In this document: positions 1 to 7,209 of the stretch, one piece after another
How positions within the stretch are numbered: the stretch's first letter is position 1
Layout: the number at the start of each line of letters is the position of its first letter
Assembly (NCBI GenBank): GCA_002354205.1
Contig: DELD01000018.1
Span: 13,710 to 26,129 of the forward strand
DNA: 12,420 nucleotides
Origin: Micavibrio sp. UBA2705
GTDB lineage: Bacteria > Pseudomonadota > Alphaproteobacteria > Micavibrionales > Micavibrionaceae
Reading direction: 5' to 3'
Translations under genes and position numbers: made by a program
Notes under the pieces: model-generated
Seen by the model: only the letters and a program-made list of their open reading frames with translations
Told to the model about the DNA's origin: nothing
Databases searched by the model: none

Positions 1-4
1 AACA

Positions 5-27
5 CAATGACAATGACAATGACAATG
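5..27 (+). repeat. CAATGA hexamer tandem repeat at the 3' end of an upstream gene
   Basis: The unit CAATGA occurs three times in tandem followed by a partial CAATG. Two plus-strand frames remain open from the left edge. One reads NTMTMTMTMF and stops at 31-33. The other reads HNDNDNDN then VLTAPCLSAAQ and stops at 60-62. The second looks more like a natural protein tail and would end 23 nt before the next start, but with so little sequence I cannot tell which frame is used. A hexamer repeat keeps frame when its copy number changes, so it would lengthen or shorten the tail without disrupting it. Confidence 0.6.
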
Positions 28-85
28 TTTTAACTGCGCCCTGTTTATCAGCGGCGCAATGACGATATATATACGGAGAAGATTT

Positions 86-1477
86 ATGTGTAGATGGCAT
101 AAACTGGCGGCAAAAGATGCTGCGACAAACCCGATTACGGGTGAGTTTGACGCTGCGAAATATGCGGTTGTTTTAACCGCAATGGGGCTGTTTCGCGTTG
201 AGCAAGATAAATGGGATTTAAAAGCTTTATTTGAAATTGATGGCTTTAACCCTGCGGAAATTCTCACCCATGATGTACGGGCCGCTTACAAAAACAGCCC
301 GCTTTCAGGGCGTGATACAGATGAAGTGCAAACATCATTATCGGCGCATGTCGCGACTTTGCGTGATGCATTAGATACCCTTGCAGCAGAAAATGAAATA
401 TGCAGCGTGGCGGGGCTAAATATTCCTAAAGGCGTGACCATTGATGGTTACAAGGCGACATGCTGCGCCCCTGCGAACCCGCGTGATAACGGGCCGTTTT
501 TAGATGCGGCGGTTGTTTACCTTGCCAAAGGTTATGACGATGCGACGCGCTCATATGCAAGCGGCGCTTTGACGCTGGTTAGTCAAAGTGAATTTGCAGC
601 TTTGGCGCGTGATGAGCATATTGGTACAGATGAAAAAATCCAGATTGCGGGCTTGAAAAATTTACGCGAAATGAGCGAAAAATTCCTTGCTATGGCTGGC
701 GTGAAAGCGGCGCTTGAGGGCGCGTTTCGCGATAGTATATCGCATATATTTGACACCGCAGAGCATGATTTGGATAACGGATTAGGCCTAGATGGCGCAA
801 GTGATTGTATTATGTGCGAAGGGACGAAAGGGCGTAAATCAAACGCGCCAGATGAACCCGCACCACAAGAAGATAAATCGCAAGGTTTGCTTTCGCGTAT
901 CTTTAACCCAATCAGCGAACGCACGCCGCAAAAGCTTAAAAACATCTTCAAAGCCTGCGCGTCTTGCGGCGGAAACATTATTATTCCGCATCTGCCCTGT
1001 ATTGGTTTAATGGCAATGGCATCATCAAGTGCGCTTGCGGCTGCTTATGTGAGTAATATATGGCTTGTAGGCGCAACCTCCGCCGCTGCGGCGGCAGGAG
1101 GCTATGTTTCATGGCGGCGCAAGCGTTTTGACGTCGCATCAAAAGCAGAACATGTCAGTATGATTGCAGGGCCAGTGCTTGCCGCAGGGCTGATGATTGG
1201 GATGCATTTACCCGGCGTGGGGATGCATGATCATCACTCTATGCCGCAAGATAAGCATCATCAGCACCATGAGCAGACGCAAAGCGCTGACATGAAGCGC
1301 AGTGACCCCGAAGGATGGGCGGCGGCGCAGCAATGGTTTGAAACGCTTGATAAAGTCGAGGCTGATAAGGTGCATGAAAATGCTGCTGCGTGGCATATGC
1401 CGCTTGAAGAAGCAATTTACCACGCGCACACGATGTGCACGAGCCCTGCGGCGAAAATGCAGCAATTGGCGCTTTAG
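86..1477 (+). CDS. Unrecognised Cys/His-rich protein with C-terminal membrane segments
   Basis: I do not recognise this 463-residue protein. I chose the ATG at 86 because GGAGAAG lies at 75-81, just upstream; the in-frame ATG at 59 has no such site. Residues 1-280 look soluble and helical and include a CC pair (TCCAP) and an acidic linker with CIMCEG. Next comes a CASCGG motif (Cys291, Cys294) followed by two or three hydrophobic segments between about 296 and 379, rich in Ala and Gly. A His-rich patch follows (about 380-397, with HDHH and HHQHH), then a soluble helical tail with HAHTMC. The arrangement suggests a membrane-anchored protein with metal-binding potential, but the metal, if any, is unknown. 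It precedes the CooC-like ATPase gene by 117 bp, so it is probably transcribed separately. Confidence 0.75.
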   Translation: MCRWHKLAAKDAATNPITGEFDAAKYAVVLTAMGLFRVEQDKWDLKALFEIDGFNPAEILTHDVRAAYKNSPLSGRDTDEVQTSLSAHVATLRDALDTLAAENEICSVAGLNIPKGVTIDGYKATCCAPANPRDNGPFLDAAVVYLAKGYDDATRSYASGALTLVSQSEFAALARDEHIGTDEKIQIAGLKNLREMSEKFLAMAGVKAALEGAFRDSISHIFDTAEHDLDNGLGLDGASDCIMCEGTKGRKSNAPDEPAPQEDKSQGLLSRIFNPISERTPQKLKNIFKACASCGGNIIIPHLPCIGLMAMASSSALAAAYVSNIWLVGATSAAAAAGGYVSWRRKRFDVASKAEHVSMIAGPVLAAGLMIGMHLPGVGMHDHHSMPQDKHHQHHEQTQSADMKRSDPEGWAAAQQWFETLDKVEADKVHENAAAWHMPLEEAIYHAHTMCTSPAAKMQQLAL

Positions 1478-1481
1478 CATT

Positions 1482-1558
1482 TTTTATAGTGTTATTTTAA
1501 ATGGTTAGCATGAAATAAAAATTAGCCCTTGCAACTGTTATATTATAACACTATAAAA
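1482..1558. repeat. Perfect 14-bp inverted repeat pair
   Basis: TTTTATAGTGTTAT at 1482-1495 is matched exactly by its reverse complement ATAACACTATAAAA at 1545-1558, with 49 nt between. The right arm overlaps the spacer and -10 of the predicted promoter. An overlapping 13-bp palindrome, GTTATATTATAAC (1537-1549), lies wholly inside that spacer. There is no T-run after the right arm as a terminator would have, and the loop is long. I infer an operator pair more than a terminator, although folding of the RNA from the upstream gene is also possible. Confidence 0.65.
1529..1557 (+). promoter_or_regulatory. Predicted sigma70-type promoter of the ATPase gene
   Basis: TTGCAA at 1529-1534 and TATAAA at 1552-1557 are separated by exactly 17 nt. 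The matches to consensus are 4/6 and 5/6. Transcription would start near 1564, about 30 nt before the ATG at 1595. The palindrome GTTATATTATAAC fills the spacer, which is the classic position for a repressor or a MerR-like activator, so the promoter is probably controlled. Confidence 0.55.
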
Positions 1559-1594
1559 TCATATATATTTTATTCATAGCGAGAGGATCAATTC

Positions 1595-2575
1595 ATGCGT
1601 ATTGCATTTTGTGGTAAAGGCGGTAGTGGTAAATCAACATTATCATCATTAACGGCGCGTTATTTGGCGCATTTAAACAAGCCTGTTTTAGTTGTTGATG
1701 GCGATATTAATCAGCATCTTGGTCATGCGCTTGGCTTTAGCGAAGAAGAATTAGCGCAGCAGCCAAAATTAGGGATGGATACGGATTTATTTTATAATAC
1801 GATTAAAGGCGATAATGCGCGCCTGCCATCGCTGGATTATCTGACGGAATCAACGCCTGCAGCGCGTGGCTCTGGTTTTCTAAGCTTTAACCAACCTTCG
1901 CCTGTTTTTGATTATTATGAGCGTTATAAAAACGGCATACGTTTATTGGCTGTTGGCGGGCATGATGATGAAAAGGTCGGCGCGACCTGTTACCACACTT
2001 TCACAGGCGCATTTGGCATCTTCCTCAACCACTTTATTGATGGGCAGGGCGAATATGTGATTGGCGACATGTGCGCTGGCGCGGATCCGTTTGCGTCTTC
2101 TGGCCTTGCATCGCGCTTTGATGCGGTGTTCTTGGTGGTTGAGCCGACACTGAAATCAACTGGCGTCTATACGCAGTGCAAACAATATGCAGAGCCTTTT
2201 GGCATTAAAATTTTTGTCATTGGTAACAAAATCGAAAATCAAGGCGATAAAGACTTTATTGCCAATATTGTGGGCAATGATCTGGTTGGTTTCTTTGAAA
2301 AATCAGATTACGTCCGTAATTTGGAAAAAGGCATGTTTGACCCGATAGATCAATTGGAAGCGCCAAATAAAGCTTTGCTGGAAAAAGTGATAGCGCTCAC
2401 AGATTCATTGCAGCGTGACTGGAAACATTACCAAGATGTCGGTGTAAAGTTCCACAAGCAAGCCGCAGAAGGCTGGGCGAATGCGATGTTCGGCCTTGAT
2501 ATTATGGATCAAGTTGACCCTGAATTCTCTTATAATGATGTTATCGCCCAGATGCGCACTCAGGAGGCCGCTTGA
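1595..2575 (+). CDS. CooC/MinD-type deviant Walker A ATPase
   Basis: This 326-residue P-loop ATPase belongs to the SIMIBI (MinD/ParA/CooC) class. The deviant Walker A motif GKGGSGKST is at residues 7-15, with the signature Lys8 as well as Lys13. VLVVDGDINQ (31-40) carries the switch I aspartates. YVIGDMCAGAD (154-164) corresponds to the Walker B / 'D-x-x-AG' motif typical of CooC. VFLVVEPTLKSTG and VIGNKI (208-213) are the remaining strands and the guanine/adenine-side NK motif. CooC proteins drive metal insertion (nickel) into CO dehydrogenase by ATP-dependent dimerisation. At 326 residues it is longer than usual CooC, and the Cys-x-Cys metal site of CooC1 is not visible, though Cys160 lies beside Walker B. 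No CO dehydrogenase is in the window. The start has GAGAGGAT just upstream. A partner or maturation ATPase for a neighbouring enzyme is a reasonable inference; the target is unknown. Confidence 0.85.
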   Translation: MRIAFCGKGGSGKSTLSSLTARYLAHLNKPVLVVDGDINQHLGHALGFSEEELAQQPKLGMDTDLFYNTIKGDNARLPSLDYLTESTPAARGSGFLSFNQPSPVFDYYERYKNGIRLLAVGGHDDEKVGATCYHTFTGAFGIFLNHFIDGQGEYVIGDMCAGADPFASSGLASRFDAVFLVVEPTLKSTGVYTQCKQYAEPFGIKIFVIGNKIENQGDKDFIANIVGNDLVGFFEKSDYVRNLEKGMFDPIDQLEAPNKALLEKVIALTDSLQRDWKHYQDVGVKFHKQAAEGWANAMFGLDIMDQVDPEFSYNDVIAQMRTQEAA

Positions 2576-3267
2576 GCAATACAGTAATCAGCCGTGAGGT
2601 AGTCGGGAAAATCGATTGGCATAGAGGCGGATCCAATAATTGTGAAACCGCACTCTTCAAAGGCGCGGATAAATACATCCAAGGATGGGTTAAGGCGCCC
2701 GTCAAGCTTATGGGCTTGCAAGGCTTTGACGCTTTCGCCGCCGTCAACGTGCTGACCCGAAATGTTCAGCGCCAAGCCGCCGGGTTTCAGCAAGGATTTC
2801 ACGCTAGAAACCGCGCGCAGAAGGTCATCGTAACTGTCGACAACGGGCAGGGATTCCATGGCGAGGACAAGGTCATATTCATGGTTGCCATGATCTTTAA
2901 GAAAATCAAACTGCTGCACTTTGCGCAATTTGGCTTTCAATTGCTCGCTCAGCACCTCAGCATCGCTGCTTACAAGGCCAATGTCGCGCAAGTAAGGCAG
3001 GGTGTCACCAAATTGGTTTTCAAGCGCCGCGCCGTCAAGCTCTGCCATAACGCCGCTAAAGATATTCAGCGCCTCGGCGCTCAAATCGTAACAAGCATAG
3101 CTGTTGACCCGCTCAATATAGCCCATTGCCCAAAAATGACCGACGCCATGCGCGCCAAGGTCACAAATATCGCCGCCGTTGATATGGCGGATAACACGGT
3201 CAAACATGATGTTGAAATAAGCGGCAATGTCGTCTTCAAAAAAGGACTTAATATAGTCTTGATGCAT
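2560..3267 (-). CDS. Class I SAM-dependent methyltransferase
   Basis: This is a 235-residue Rossmann-fold methyltransferase. Motif I is ICDLGAHGVGH (34-44), the SAM glycine loop. The acidic residue ending strand 2 is in YACYDLS (Asp61). YDLVLAMESLPVV (131-143) is motif IV, and LLKPGGLALNI (159-169) is the post-motif strand. I start at the ATG at 3267 because GAGAG lies 5 nt upstream; a TTG four codons earlier also stays in frame. The gene is antisense to its neighbours: its 3' end overlaps the ATPase gene by 16 bp, and its start is 35 bp from the divergent PLP enzyme gene. The substrate cannot be read from the sequence; a small molecule made by the adjacent PLP enzymes is an inference from position. 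The opposite strand is also open almost throughout, but motif evidence favours the minus strand. Confidence 0.85.
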   Translation of the reverse strand: MHQDYIKSFFEDDIAAYFNIMFDRVIRHINGGDICDLGAHGVGHFWAMGYIERVNSYACYDLSAEALNIFSGVMAELDGAALENQFGDTLPYLRDIGLVSSDAEVLSEQLKAKLRKVQQFDFLKDHGNHEYDLVLAMESLPVVDSYDDLLRAVSSVKSLLKPGGLALNISGQHVDGGESVKALQAHKLDGRLNPSLDVFIRAFEECGFTIIGSASMPIDFPDYLTADYCIAQAAS

Positions 3268-3302
3268 GTTTACTCTCAACGCTTACAAACAGGTGGCAAC
3301 AG

Positions 3303-4832
3303 ATGCTAAATGCTAACCCTAAACCCGCGCCTGCGCAAACGGATATTCACAATGATAATGAAACGCCGTGCGTTAAATTGTCGCTCAAGCCGAAAATGCA
3401 CCCTGTGGTGGCGGCATTTTTGAAGAGGGAAGATGCGCTTTTGGACATGGTTGATGCGCATGGTTCGCCGTTAAACGTGATTTTCCCTGAAATTGTCCGT
3501 GAAAATATTCAATCTTTCCAAGATGTATATACGCGTAACAATATACAAGGGCGCATTTACTTCACAACTAAGCCAACCAAGTCACAATCCGTGATTAAAG
3601 AAGCGGCTTTGTGTGACGTCGGCGTTGATGTTTCATCATATAATGCGCTGAAAACCACTATGGGATGCGGCTTTGCGGCGGAGCGCATTGAGTGCACAGG
3701 GCCAAAGAATAAAGAATATCTGACCCTTGCTTTACAGCAAAATGTCACCATCAACATTGATAATTTTGATGAATTCGACCAGATTGTGGCGATAAGAAAA
3801 GCGTTAAATAAGCGCGAAAAAACGCGGATTTTCATGCGCGTGACGGGCTTTGAATCTGCGCGGTTAAAATTTACATCGCAGGACGGTACATTCGGGATGC
3901 ATTTAAAGCATGCGCCGCAAATCATTGAAAAACTCAAGGCGCATAGCGACGATTTTGACTTTCAGGGTTTTTCGTACCATTTCGTAGCAATGGCGGCGGA
4001 ACAGCGCATAGTGGCGCTTGAAAACATATTGCAGTTAAGCATTGATGCTATGAAGCAAGGCGTTGATATTAAAGGTATTAATATTGGCGGCGGTTTCGAT
4101 ATTCAATATGCACAGAGCCGCGAAGACTGGCTTGGTTATGTTGACAAAATAAAAGATTCACTGCGCCATTATGGGCAGGCTGTGACATGGAATAATGGGG
4201 GGCTAGGCTTCCGCAATGAAGGCGGCCTTATTAAAGGCGCCCCCGCCTTTATGGATCACGCCAAGGCGTTAACAGGGACGCAGGAATTTGAAAGTTTGAT
4301 TCAAACGCCGCTGCCTTCTTTTGGCCATATGACGATGGCGGATGTGTTAAATGACTGCTTGCTTGAGCTTTATATTGAACCAGGGCGCGCCATGGTTGAC
4401 GGTCTGGGCATAACCATTGGGCGGGTGAATTTTCGTAAAGAATCTACCCATGGGGAAACGCTGGTTGGCCTTGACATGAACCGCTCGAACATGCATTCCA
4501 CGCACCAGAAATTATTGACTGACCCTGTTGTCATACACCGTACGAAAGATCGAGAGCCTTGTGAGAATGGTCTGTATTACGTGGGGAATTTATGCCTGTC
4601 TTATGACATGATTACTTATAATAAAACCTTCCCTGCATTAATGCCAGAGGCTGATGACCTCGTGATTTTTATTAATACGGCGGCTTACATCATGGATTTT
4701 GTTGAATCTGAAACCTTGTATCAGAATACGGCGGCGAAAGTTGCGGTGATCCAGCAAGGTGATGGCTTTCGCACATTCAAAGATGACACTTACAACCCCA
4801 TCACACATAAAGCATTAAGAGGTGCGCTATGA
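3303..4832 (+). CDS. Y4yA-family PLP-dependent enzyme, fold type III (diaminopimelate decarboxylase-like)
   Basis: This 509-residue protein has the alanine-racemase-like TIM barrel plus beta domain of ornithine/diaminopimelate decarboxylases. IYFTTKPTKS (85-94) is the strand carrying the Schiff-base Lys90, where relatives have YAxKAN. SYHFVAM holds His226 at the usual PLP-stacking place. NIGGGFDI (260-267) is the phosphate-binding glycine loop and IEPGRAMV (358-365) the conserved Glu-Pro-Gly-Arg. GNLCLSYDMI includes Cys431 at the active-site cysteine position, and FINTAAYIMDF matches the C-terminal NxGAY motif. The family is longer than standard LysA (about 420). Y4yA of the Rhizobium plasmid pNGR234a is the named relative I recall; its reaction is not established. 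AGGTGG just upstream of the ATG supports the start. The gene overlaps the next one by 4 bp (ATGA), implying translational coupling. Expected activity is decarboxylation of an amino acid or an amino-acid adduct in the cytoplasm. Confidence 0.85.
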   Translation: MLNANPKPAPAQTDIHNDNETPCVKLSLKPKMHPVVAAFLKREDALLDMVDAHGSPLNVIFPEIVRENIQSFQDVYTRNNIQGRIYFTTKPTKSQSVIKEAALCDVGVDVSSYNALKTTMGCGFAAERIECTGPKNKEYLTLALQQNVTINIDNFDEFDQIVAIRKALNKREKTRIFMRVTGFESARLKFTSQDGTFGMHLKHAPQIIEKLKAHSDDFDFQGFSYHFVAMAAEQRIVALENILQLSIDAMKQGVDIKGINIGGGFDIQYAQSREDWLGYVDKIKDSLRHYGQAVTWNNGGLGFRNEGGLIKGAPAFMDHAKALTGTQEFESLIQTPLPSFGHMTMADVLNDCLLELYIEPGRAMVDGLGITIGRVNFRKESTHGETLVGLDMNRSNMHSTHQKLLTDPVVIHRTKDREPCENGLYYVGNLCLSYDMITYNKTFPALMPEADDLVIFINTAAYIMDFVESETLYQNTAAKVAVIQQGDGFRTFKDDTYNPITHKALRGAL

Positions 4833-6142
4833 TCGTTGAAAACATAACTGACTTAATCGGTGATACGCCATTAATCAAAATCCCCGCGCATATTACGGGG
4901 CTGAAGAATATTGACCTTTACGGTAAGCTTGAAATGATGAACCCGTTTGGCTCGGTTAAAGACCGCGTGGCGTGGCATATTTTGAAAGATGATCTGGGCG
5001 ATATAAAAGATAAAGGCCAGACTATTTTTGAAAATTCAAGCGGCAACACGGCCAAAGCGATCGCTGCGATTGCTGGCATTTACGGCGTGCCGTTCAAACA
5101 GGTTAGCGCGATGATGAAAGTGCAAGAAGGGCGCGATATATTGCACCTTTTAAACGCTGAGTTAGAAGAATTTGCCGCGGCAAGTGATTGTTTTGACCCG
5201 AGCGACCCAAATGACCCGCAGTTTTTGATTGAAAAAGCGGTGCGTGAGTCGAATGGTCAGGTCTATTTCTCATCACAATTTACCAATGAGAAGAACCCCG
5301 AAGTTCATGAACAAACCACCGCGCAGGAGATATTGGCGGATCTTGGGGAGGTTGACTATCTGATTGGTGGGCTTGGCACAACAGGCTCAACGCTCGGCCT
5401 TATCCGCGCCTTCAAAAAGGCGAAAAAAGCGTTTAAAGCAATTGCATTGATTACGCAAAGTGGTAACACCGTACCGGGCATACGTTCGCTTGACCAAATG
5501 TGGGAATCTGGCCTTTATCAAGAGGGCGTTTACGCGCATCATCATGTCATTGATGAACAGCTCGCCCTTGAAGGGCTGTTGACGTTAAACCGTCAACTTG
5601 GCGTACTCTGCGGCCCGTCAGCGGGCGCGAATTTTGCAGGGTCGCTGTCTTATTTGCAGACCATTGATGCCGAACTGACAGAGCGTAAGAAAGCTGTATT
5701 CATCGTTTGTGACCGCGTTGAATGGTATGTGTCTTATATCAAAGAACGCATGCCCGAAATATTCGGTGAAGTGCCAAAGCCGAATGCTTTATTCCATTTC
5801 AAAGATGAGGCGCCACAAAATGACATTCAGATCAGCGCAGAAAATATTGCGCCATGGATAAGCGAACATGCGCCGATCATTATTGATATTCGTGCGCCTT
5901 ATGCATATGAACTTGGTCATTTAGATGGTGCGTTGAATATGCCAATTGACATGTTTGAAAAGCTGATTGACGGTGAGAATAAGCCATTCCCGCAGAATAA
6001 AAAAATTCTGCTCGTCTGCGCGATGGGTGAAAAAACGCGCCGCTTCGCGGCTTATCTAGCGCAAAAGGGCTATGACGCCCACAATGTTGAAGACGGTATG
6101 CTGGGCATAAAACGCATGAATGCATTGAAAAACGCAGCCTAG
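4829..6142 (+). CDS. Cysteine synthase-like PLP enzyme fused to a rhodanese domain
   Basis: Residues 1-315 form a fold-type II PLP enzyme of the cysteine synthase / cystathionine beta-synthase family. IGDTPLIKI (10-18) opens it, NPFGSVKDR (38-46) carries Schiff-base Lys44, ENSSGNTAKA (68-77) is the substrate loop, GLGTTGSTLG (181-190) binds PLP phosphate, and GPSAGAN (262-268) matches the C-terminal serine motif. After a linker, about residues 338-436 are a rhodanese-like domain: IIIDIRAPYAYELGHLDGALN, then VCAMGEKTRR with catalytic-position Cys397. Rhodaneses carry sulfur as a persulfide, so Cys397 could pass sulfur to, or accept it from, the beta-replacement site; that is inference. Plain CysK lacks this domain. 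The 4-bp overlap with the PLP decarboxylase gene resembles the SbnA/SbnH pairing in staphyloferrin B synthesis, where a CysK-like enzyme makes an amino-acid adduct. Either sulfur transfer or diaminoacid formation fits. Confidence 0.85.
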   Translation: MIVENITDLIGDTPLIKIPAHITGLKNIDLYGKLEMMNPFGSVKDRVAWHILKDDLGDIKDKGQTIFENSSGNTAKAIAAIAGIYGVPFKQVSAMMKVQEGRDILHLLNAELEEFAAASDCFDPSDPNDPQFLIEKAVRESNGQVYFSSQFTNEKNPEVHEQTTAQEILADLGEVDYLIGGLGTTGSTLGLIRAFKKAKKAFKAIALITQSGNTVPGIRSLDQMWESGLYQEGVYAHHHVIDEQLALEGLLTLNRQLGVLCGPSAGANFAGSLSYLQTIDAELTERKKAVFIVCDRVEWYVSYIKERMPEIFGEVPKPNALFHFKDEAPQNDIQISAENIAPWISEHAPIIIDIRAPYAYELGHLDGALNMPIDMFEKLIDGENKPFPQNKKILLVCAMGEKTRRFAAYLAQKGYDAHNVEDGMLGIKRMNALKNAA

Positions 6143-6160
6143 AAAAAAGCCGCATAGTAG

Positions 6161-6170
6161 TGTATTATCA
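6161..6170 (+). promoter_or_regulatory. Possible -10 element shared with the topB upstream region
   Basis: TGTATTATCA here recurs exactly at 7133-7142. TATTAT would serve as a -10 box, but no convincing -35 lies 16-18 nt upstream. It sits 36 nt before the start of the membrane protein gene. It may mark two similar promoters, or be chance in AT-rich intergenic DNA. Confidence 0.25.
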
Positions 6171-6206
6171 GCGTGTTAATTTTGAGTATCGCTGAGGAAT
6201 AGGCAC

Positions 6207-7064
6207 ATGTTTAATTTGAAAGAGGACTGCGTTATCGCATTTTATTATGCGAGTGAGGCATATAAAAATGTGCTGCAGAATTTACCGATGATTTTGAAAT
6301 TAGCACTGCCCGCGATTATTTTCTATCTCATGCTTGAGCCAGTATATTTCATGATTACGGGGTTTTCATTTAGTAAAACGGATATTACTGAGGCGCATAT
6401 GCCTATGGTGCTCAAAGGCTTTACTATCATCGCCCCGCTTATGGTCGCGCAGATGCTTTATAGTTTTAAAGGCGCGCGCGCATGGTATGTGCTGTTTATA
6501 GAAGGTGCGCCCGCCGTGTCTGACTACAAGTTATGGGCATGGCATAAAAAAGAAATCGCATTTGCGAGGACAAACCTCATGTTTATATGTGTTGCAGGTG
6601 GCGTAATGATGATTAGCCTCAGCCTATTTGTTAGTCTTGGTGTCGGGTTTACGATGGTTGTCATGGGCGCAAAATCACTGCCTTTTGAATCTGTTGCCTC
6701 GGTATCTGTCATCTTGACTTATGTTTTTACAACAATGGGTTTGCTGCTCGGCATTATATTTACATGTAAACGCGTCCTCATTCTGCCTGCGCGCGCGCAG
6801 AATGACCGCCTAAAAATGCAAGATTCTATAGAAGCTCTGCGCGGACGTTTTTTCTCGTTCTTTGTGTCGATATGTTTAGTCGTTCTACCGGTGGTTTTCA
6901 TCAATATTTTATGGTCAGCCATAATCCCCGCGCAGAGCCCTGATGCCTTGAAGGTGCTCGGTAACTTCGTTGTTTCACCTGTTACGTTTATTGCAGGCAT
7001 TTTAATCACCTATATCATTGCCGATAATTATATGGATTTGAAAGCGAAAGATGCTTTGATCTGA
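6207..7064 (+). CDS. Polytopic membrane protein of unknown function (about six helices)
   Basis: This 285-residue protein is an inner-membrane protein that I cannot assign to a named family. Hydrophobic segments lie at about 28-52, 68-86, 122-154 (long, possibly with a kink), 163-187, 216-240 and 250-272. Positively charged loops (RVLILPARAQNDRLK at about 189-203 and the KKEIAFARTN stretch) face the cytoplasm by the positive-inside rule. There is no signal peptide, ATP-binding motif or transporter signature. GAGGAAT 7 nt before the ATG supports the start. The 64-bp gap from the rhodanese fusion gene would allow read-through, so it could export or sense a product of that pathway, but this rests on position alone. 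Its own promoter is equally possible. Confidence 0.8.
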   Translation: MFNLKEDCVIAFYYASEAYKNVLQNLPMILKLALPAIIFYLMLEPVYFMITGFSFSKTDITEAHMPMVLKGFTIIAPLMVAQMLYSFKGARAWYVLFIEGAPAVSDYKLWAWHKKEIAFARTNLMFICVAGGVMMISLSLFVSLGVGFTMVVMGAKSLPFESVASVSVILTYVFTTMGLLLGIIFTCKRVLILPARAQNDRLKMQDSIEALRGRFFSFFVSICLVVLPVVFINILWSAIIPAQSPDALKVLGNFVVSPVTFIAGILITYIIADNYMDLKAKDALI

Positions 7065-7091
7065 GCATAGTAATTTATCGGGGTTAAGTTG

Positions 7092-7111
7092 GAGCATCTT
7101 GCAAGATGCTC
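7092..7111. repeat. Perfect 20-bp palindrome between the membrane protein gene and topB
   Basis: GAGCATCTTG is followed directly by its reverse complement CAAGATGCTC. It could form a stem with a tight loop, but the sequence after it (TTAAAC) lacks the T-run of an intrinsic terminator. It directly abuts the proposed topB -35 hexamer. I favour an operator for a dimeric regulator, with a weak bidirectional terminator as the alternative. Confidence 0.55.
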
Positions 7112-7140
7112 TTAAACAGATGCTATGATCTATGTATTAT
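7112..7140 (+). promoter_or_regulatory. Weak predicted promoter for topB
   Basis: TTAAAC (7112-7117) and TATTAT (7135-7140) are 17 nt apart. The -35 match is poor (3/6) and the -10 match better (5/6). The start point would be near 7147, giving a leader of about 63 nt. The palindrome just upstream would contact polymerase bound here. Confidence 0.3.
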
Positions 7141-7209
7141 CACCAGCTAATGTGAATTTAAGCTGATGGCGCGTACGGGGCTATCCAAAATAAGTAAGAG
7201 AGCAGATTA

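Noticed and set aside
583..978. A 131-codon minus-strand frame inside the first gene
   Set aside because: It has no recognisable domain, and the plus-strand frame is longer with a good ribosome site and coherent domain layout.
2572..3309. A 245-codon open frame on the plus strand, overlapping the ATPase stop and reaching the decarboxylase start
   Set aside because: It is fully antisense to the methyltransferase, which has clear SAM motifs. The plus-strand translation has no recognisable domain and starts with TTG.
7092..7111. Intrinsic terminator after the membrane protein gene
   Set aside because: The stem is good but no T-run follows, so it is listed as a palindrome instead.
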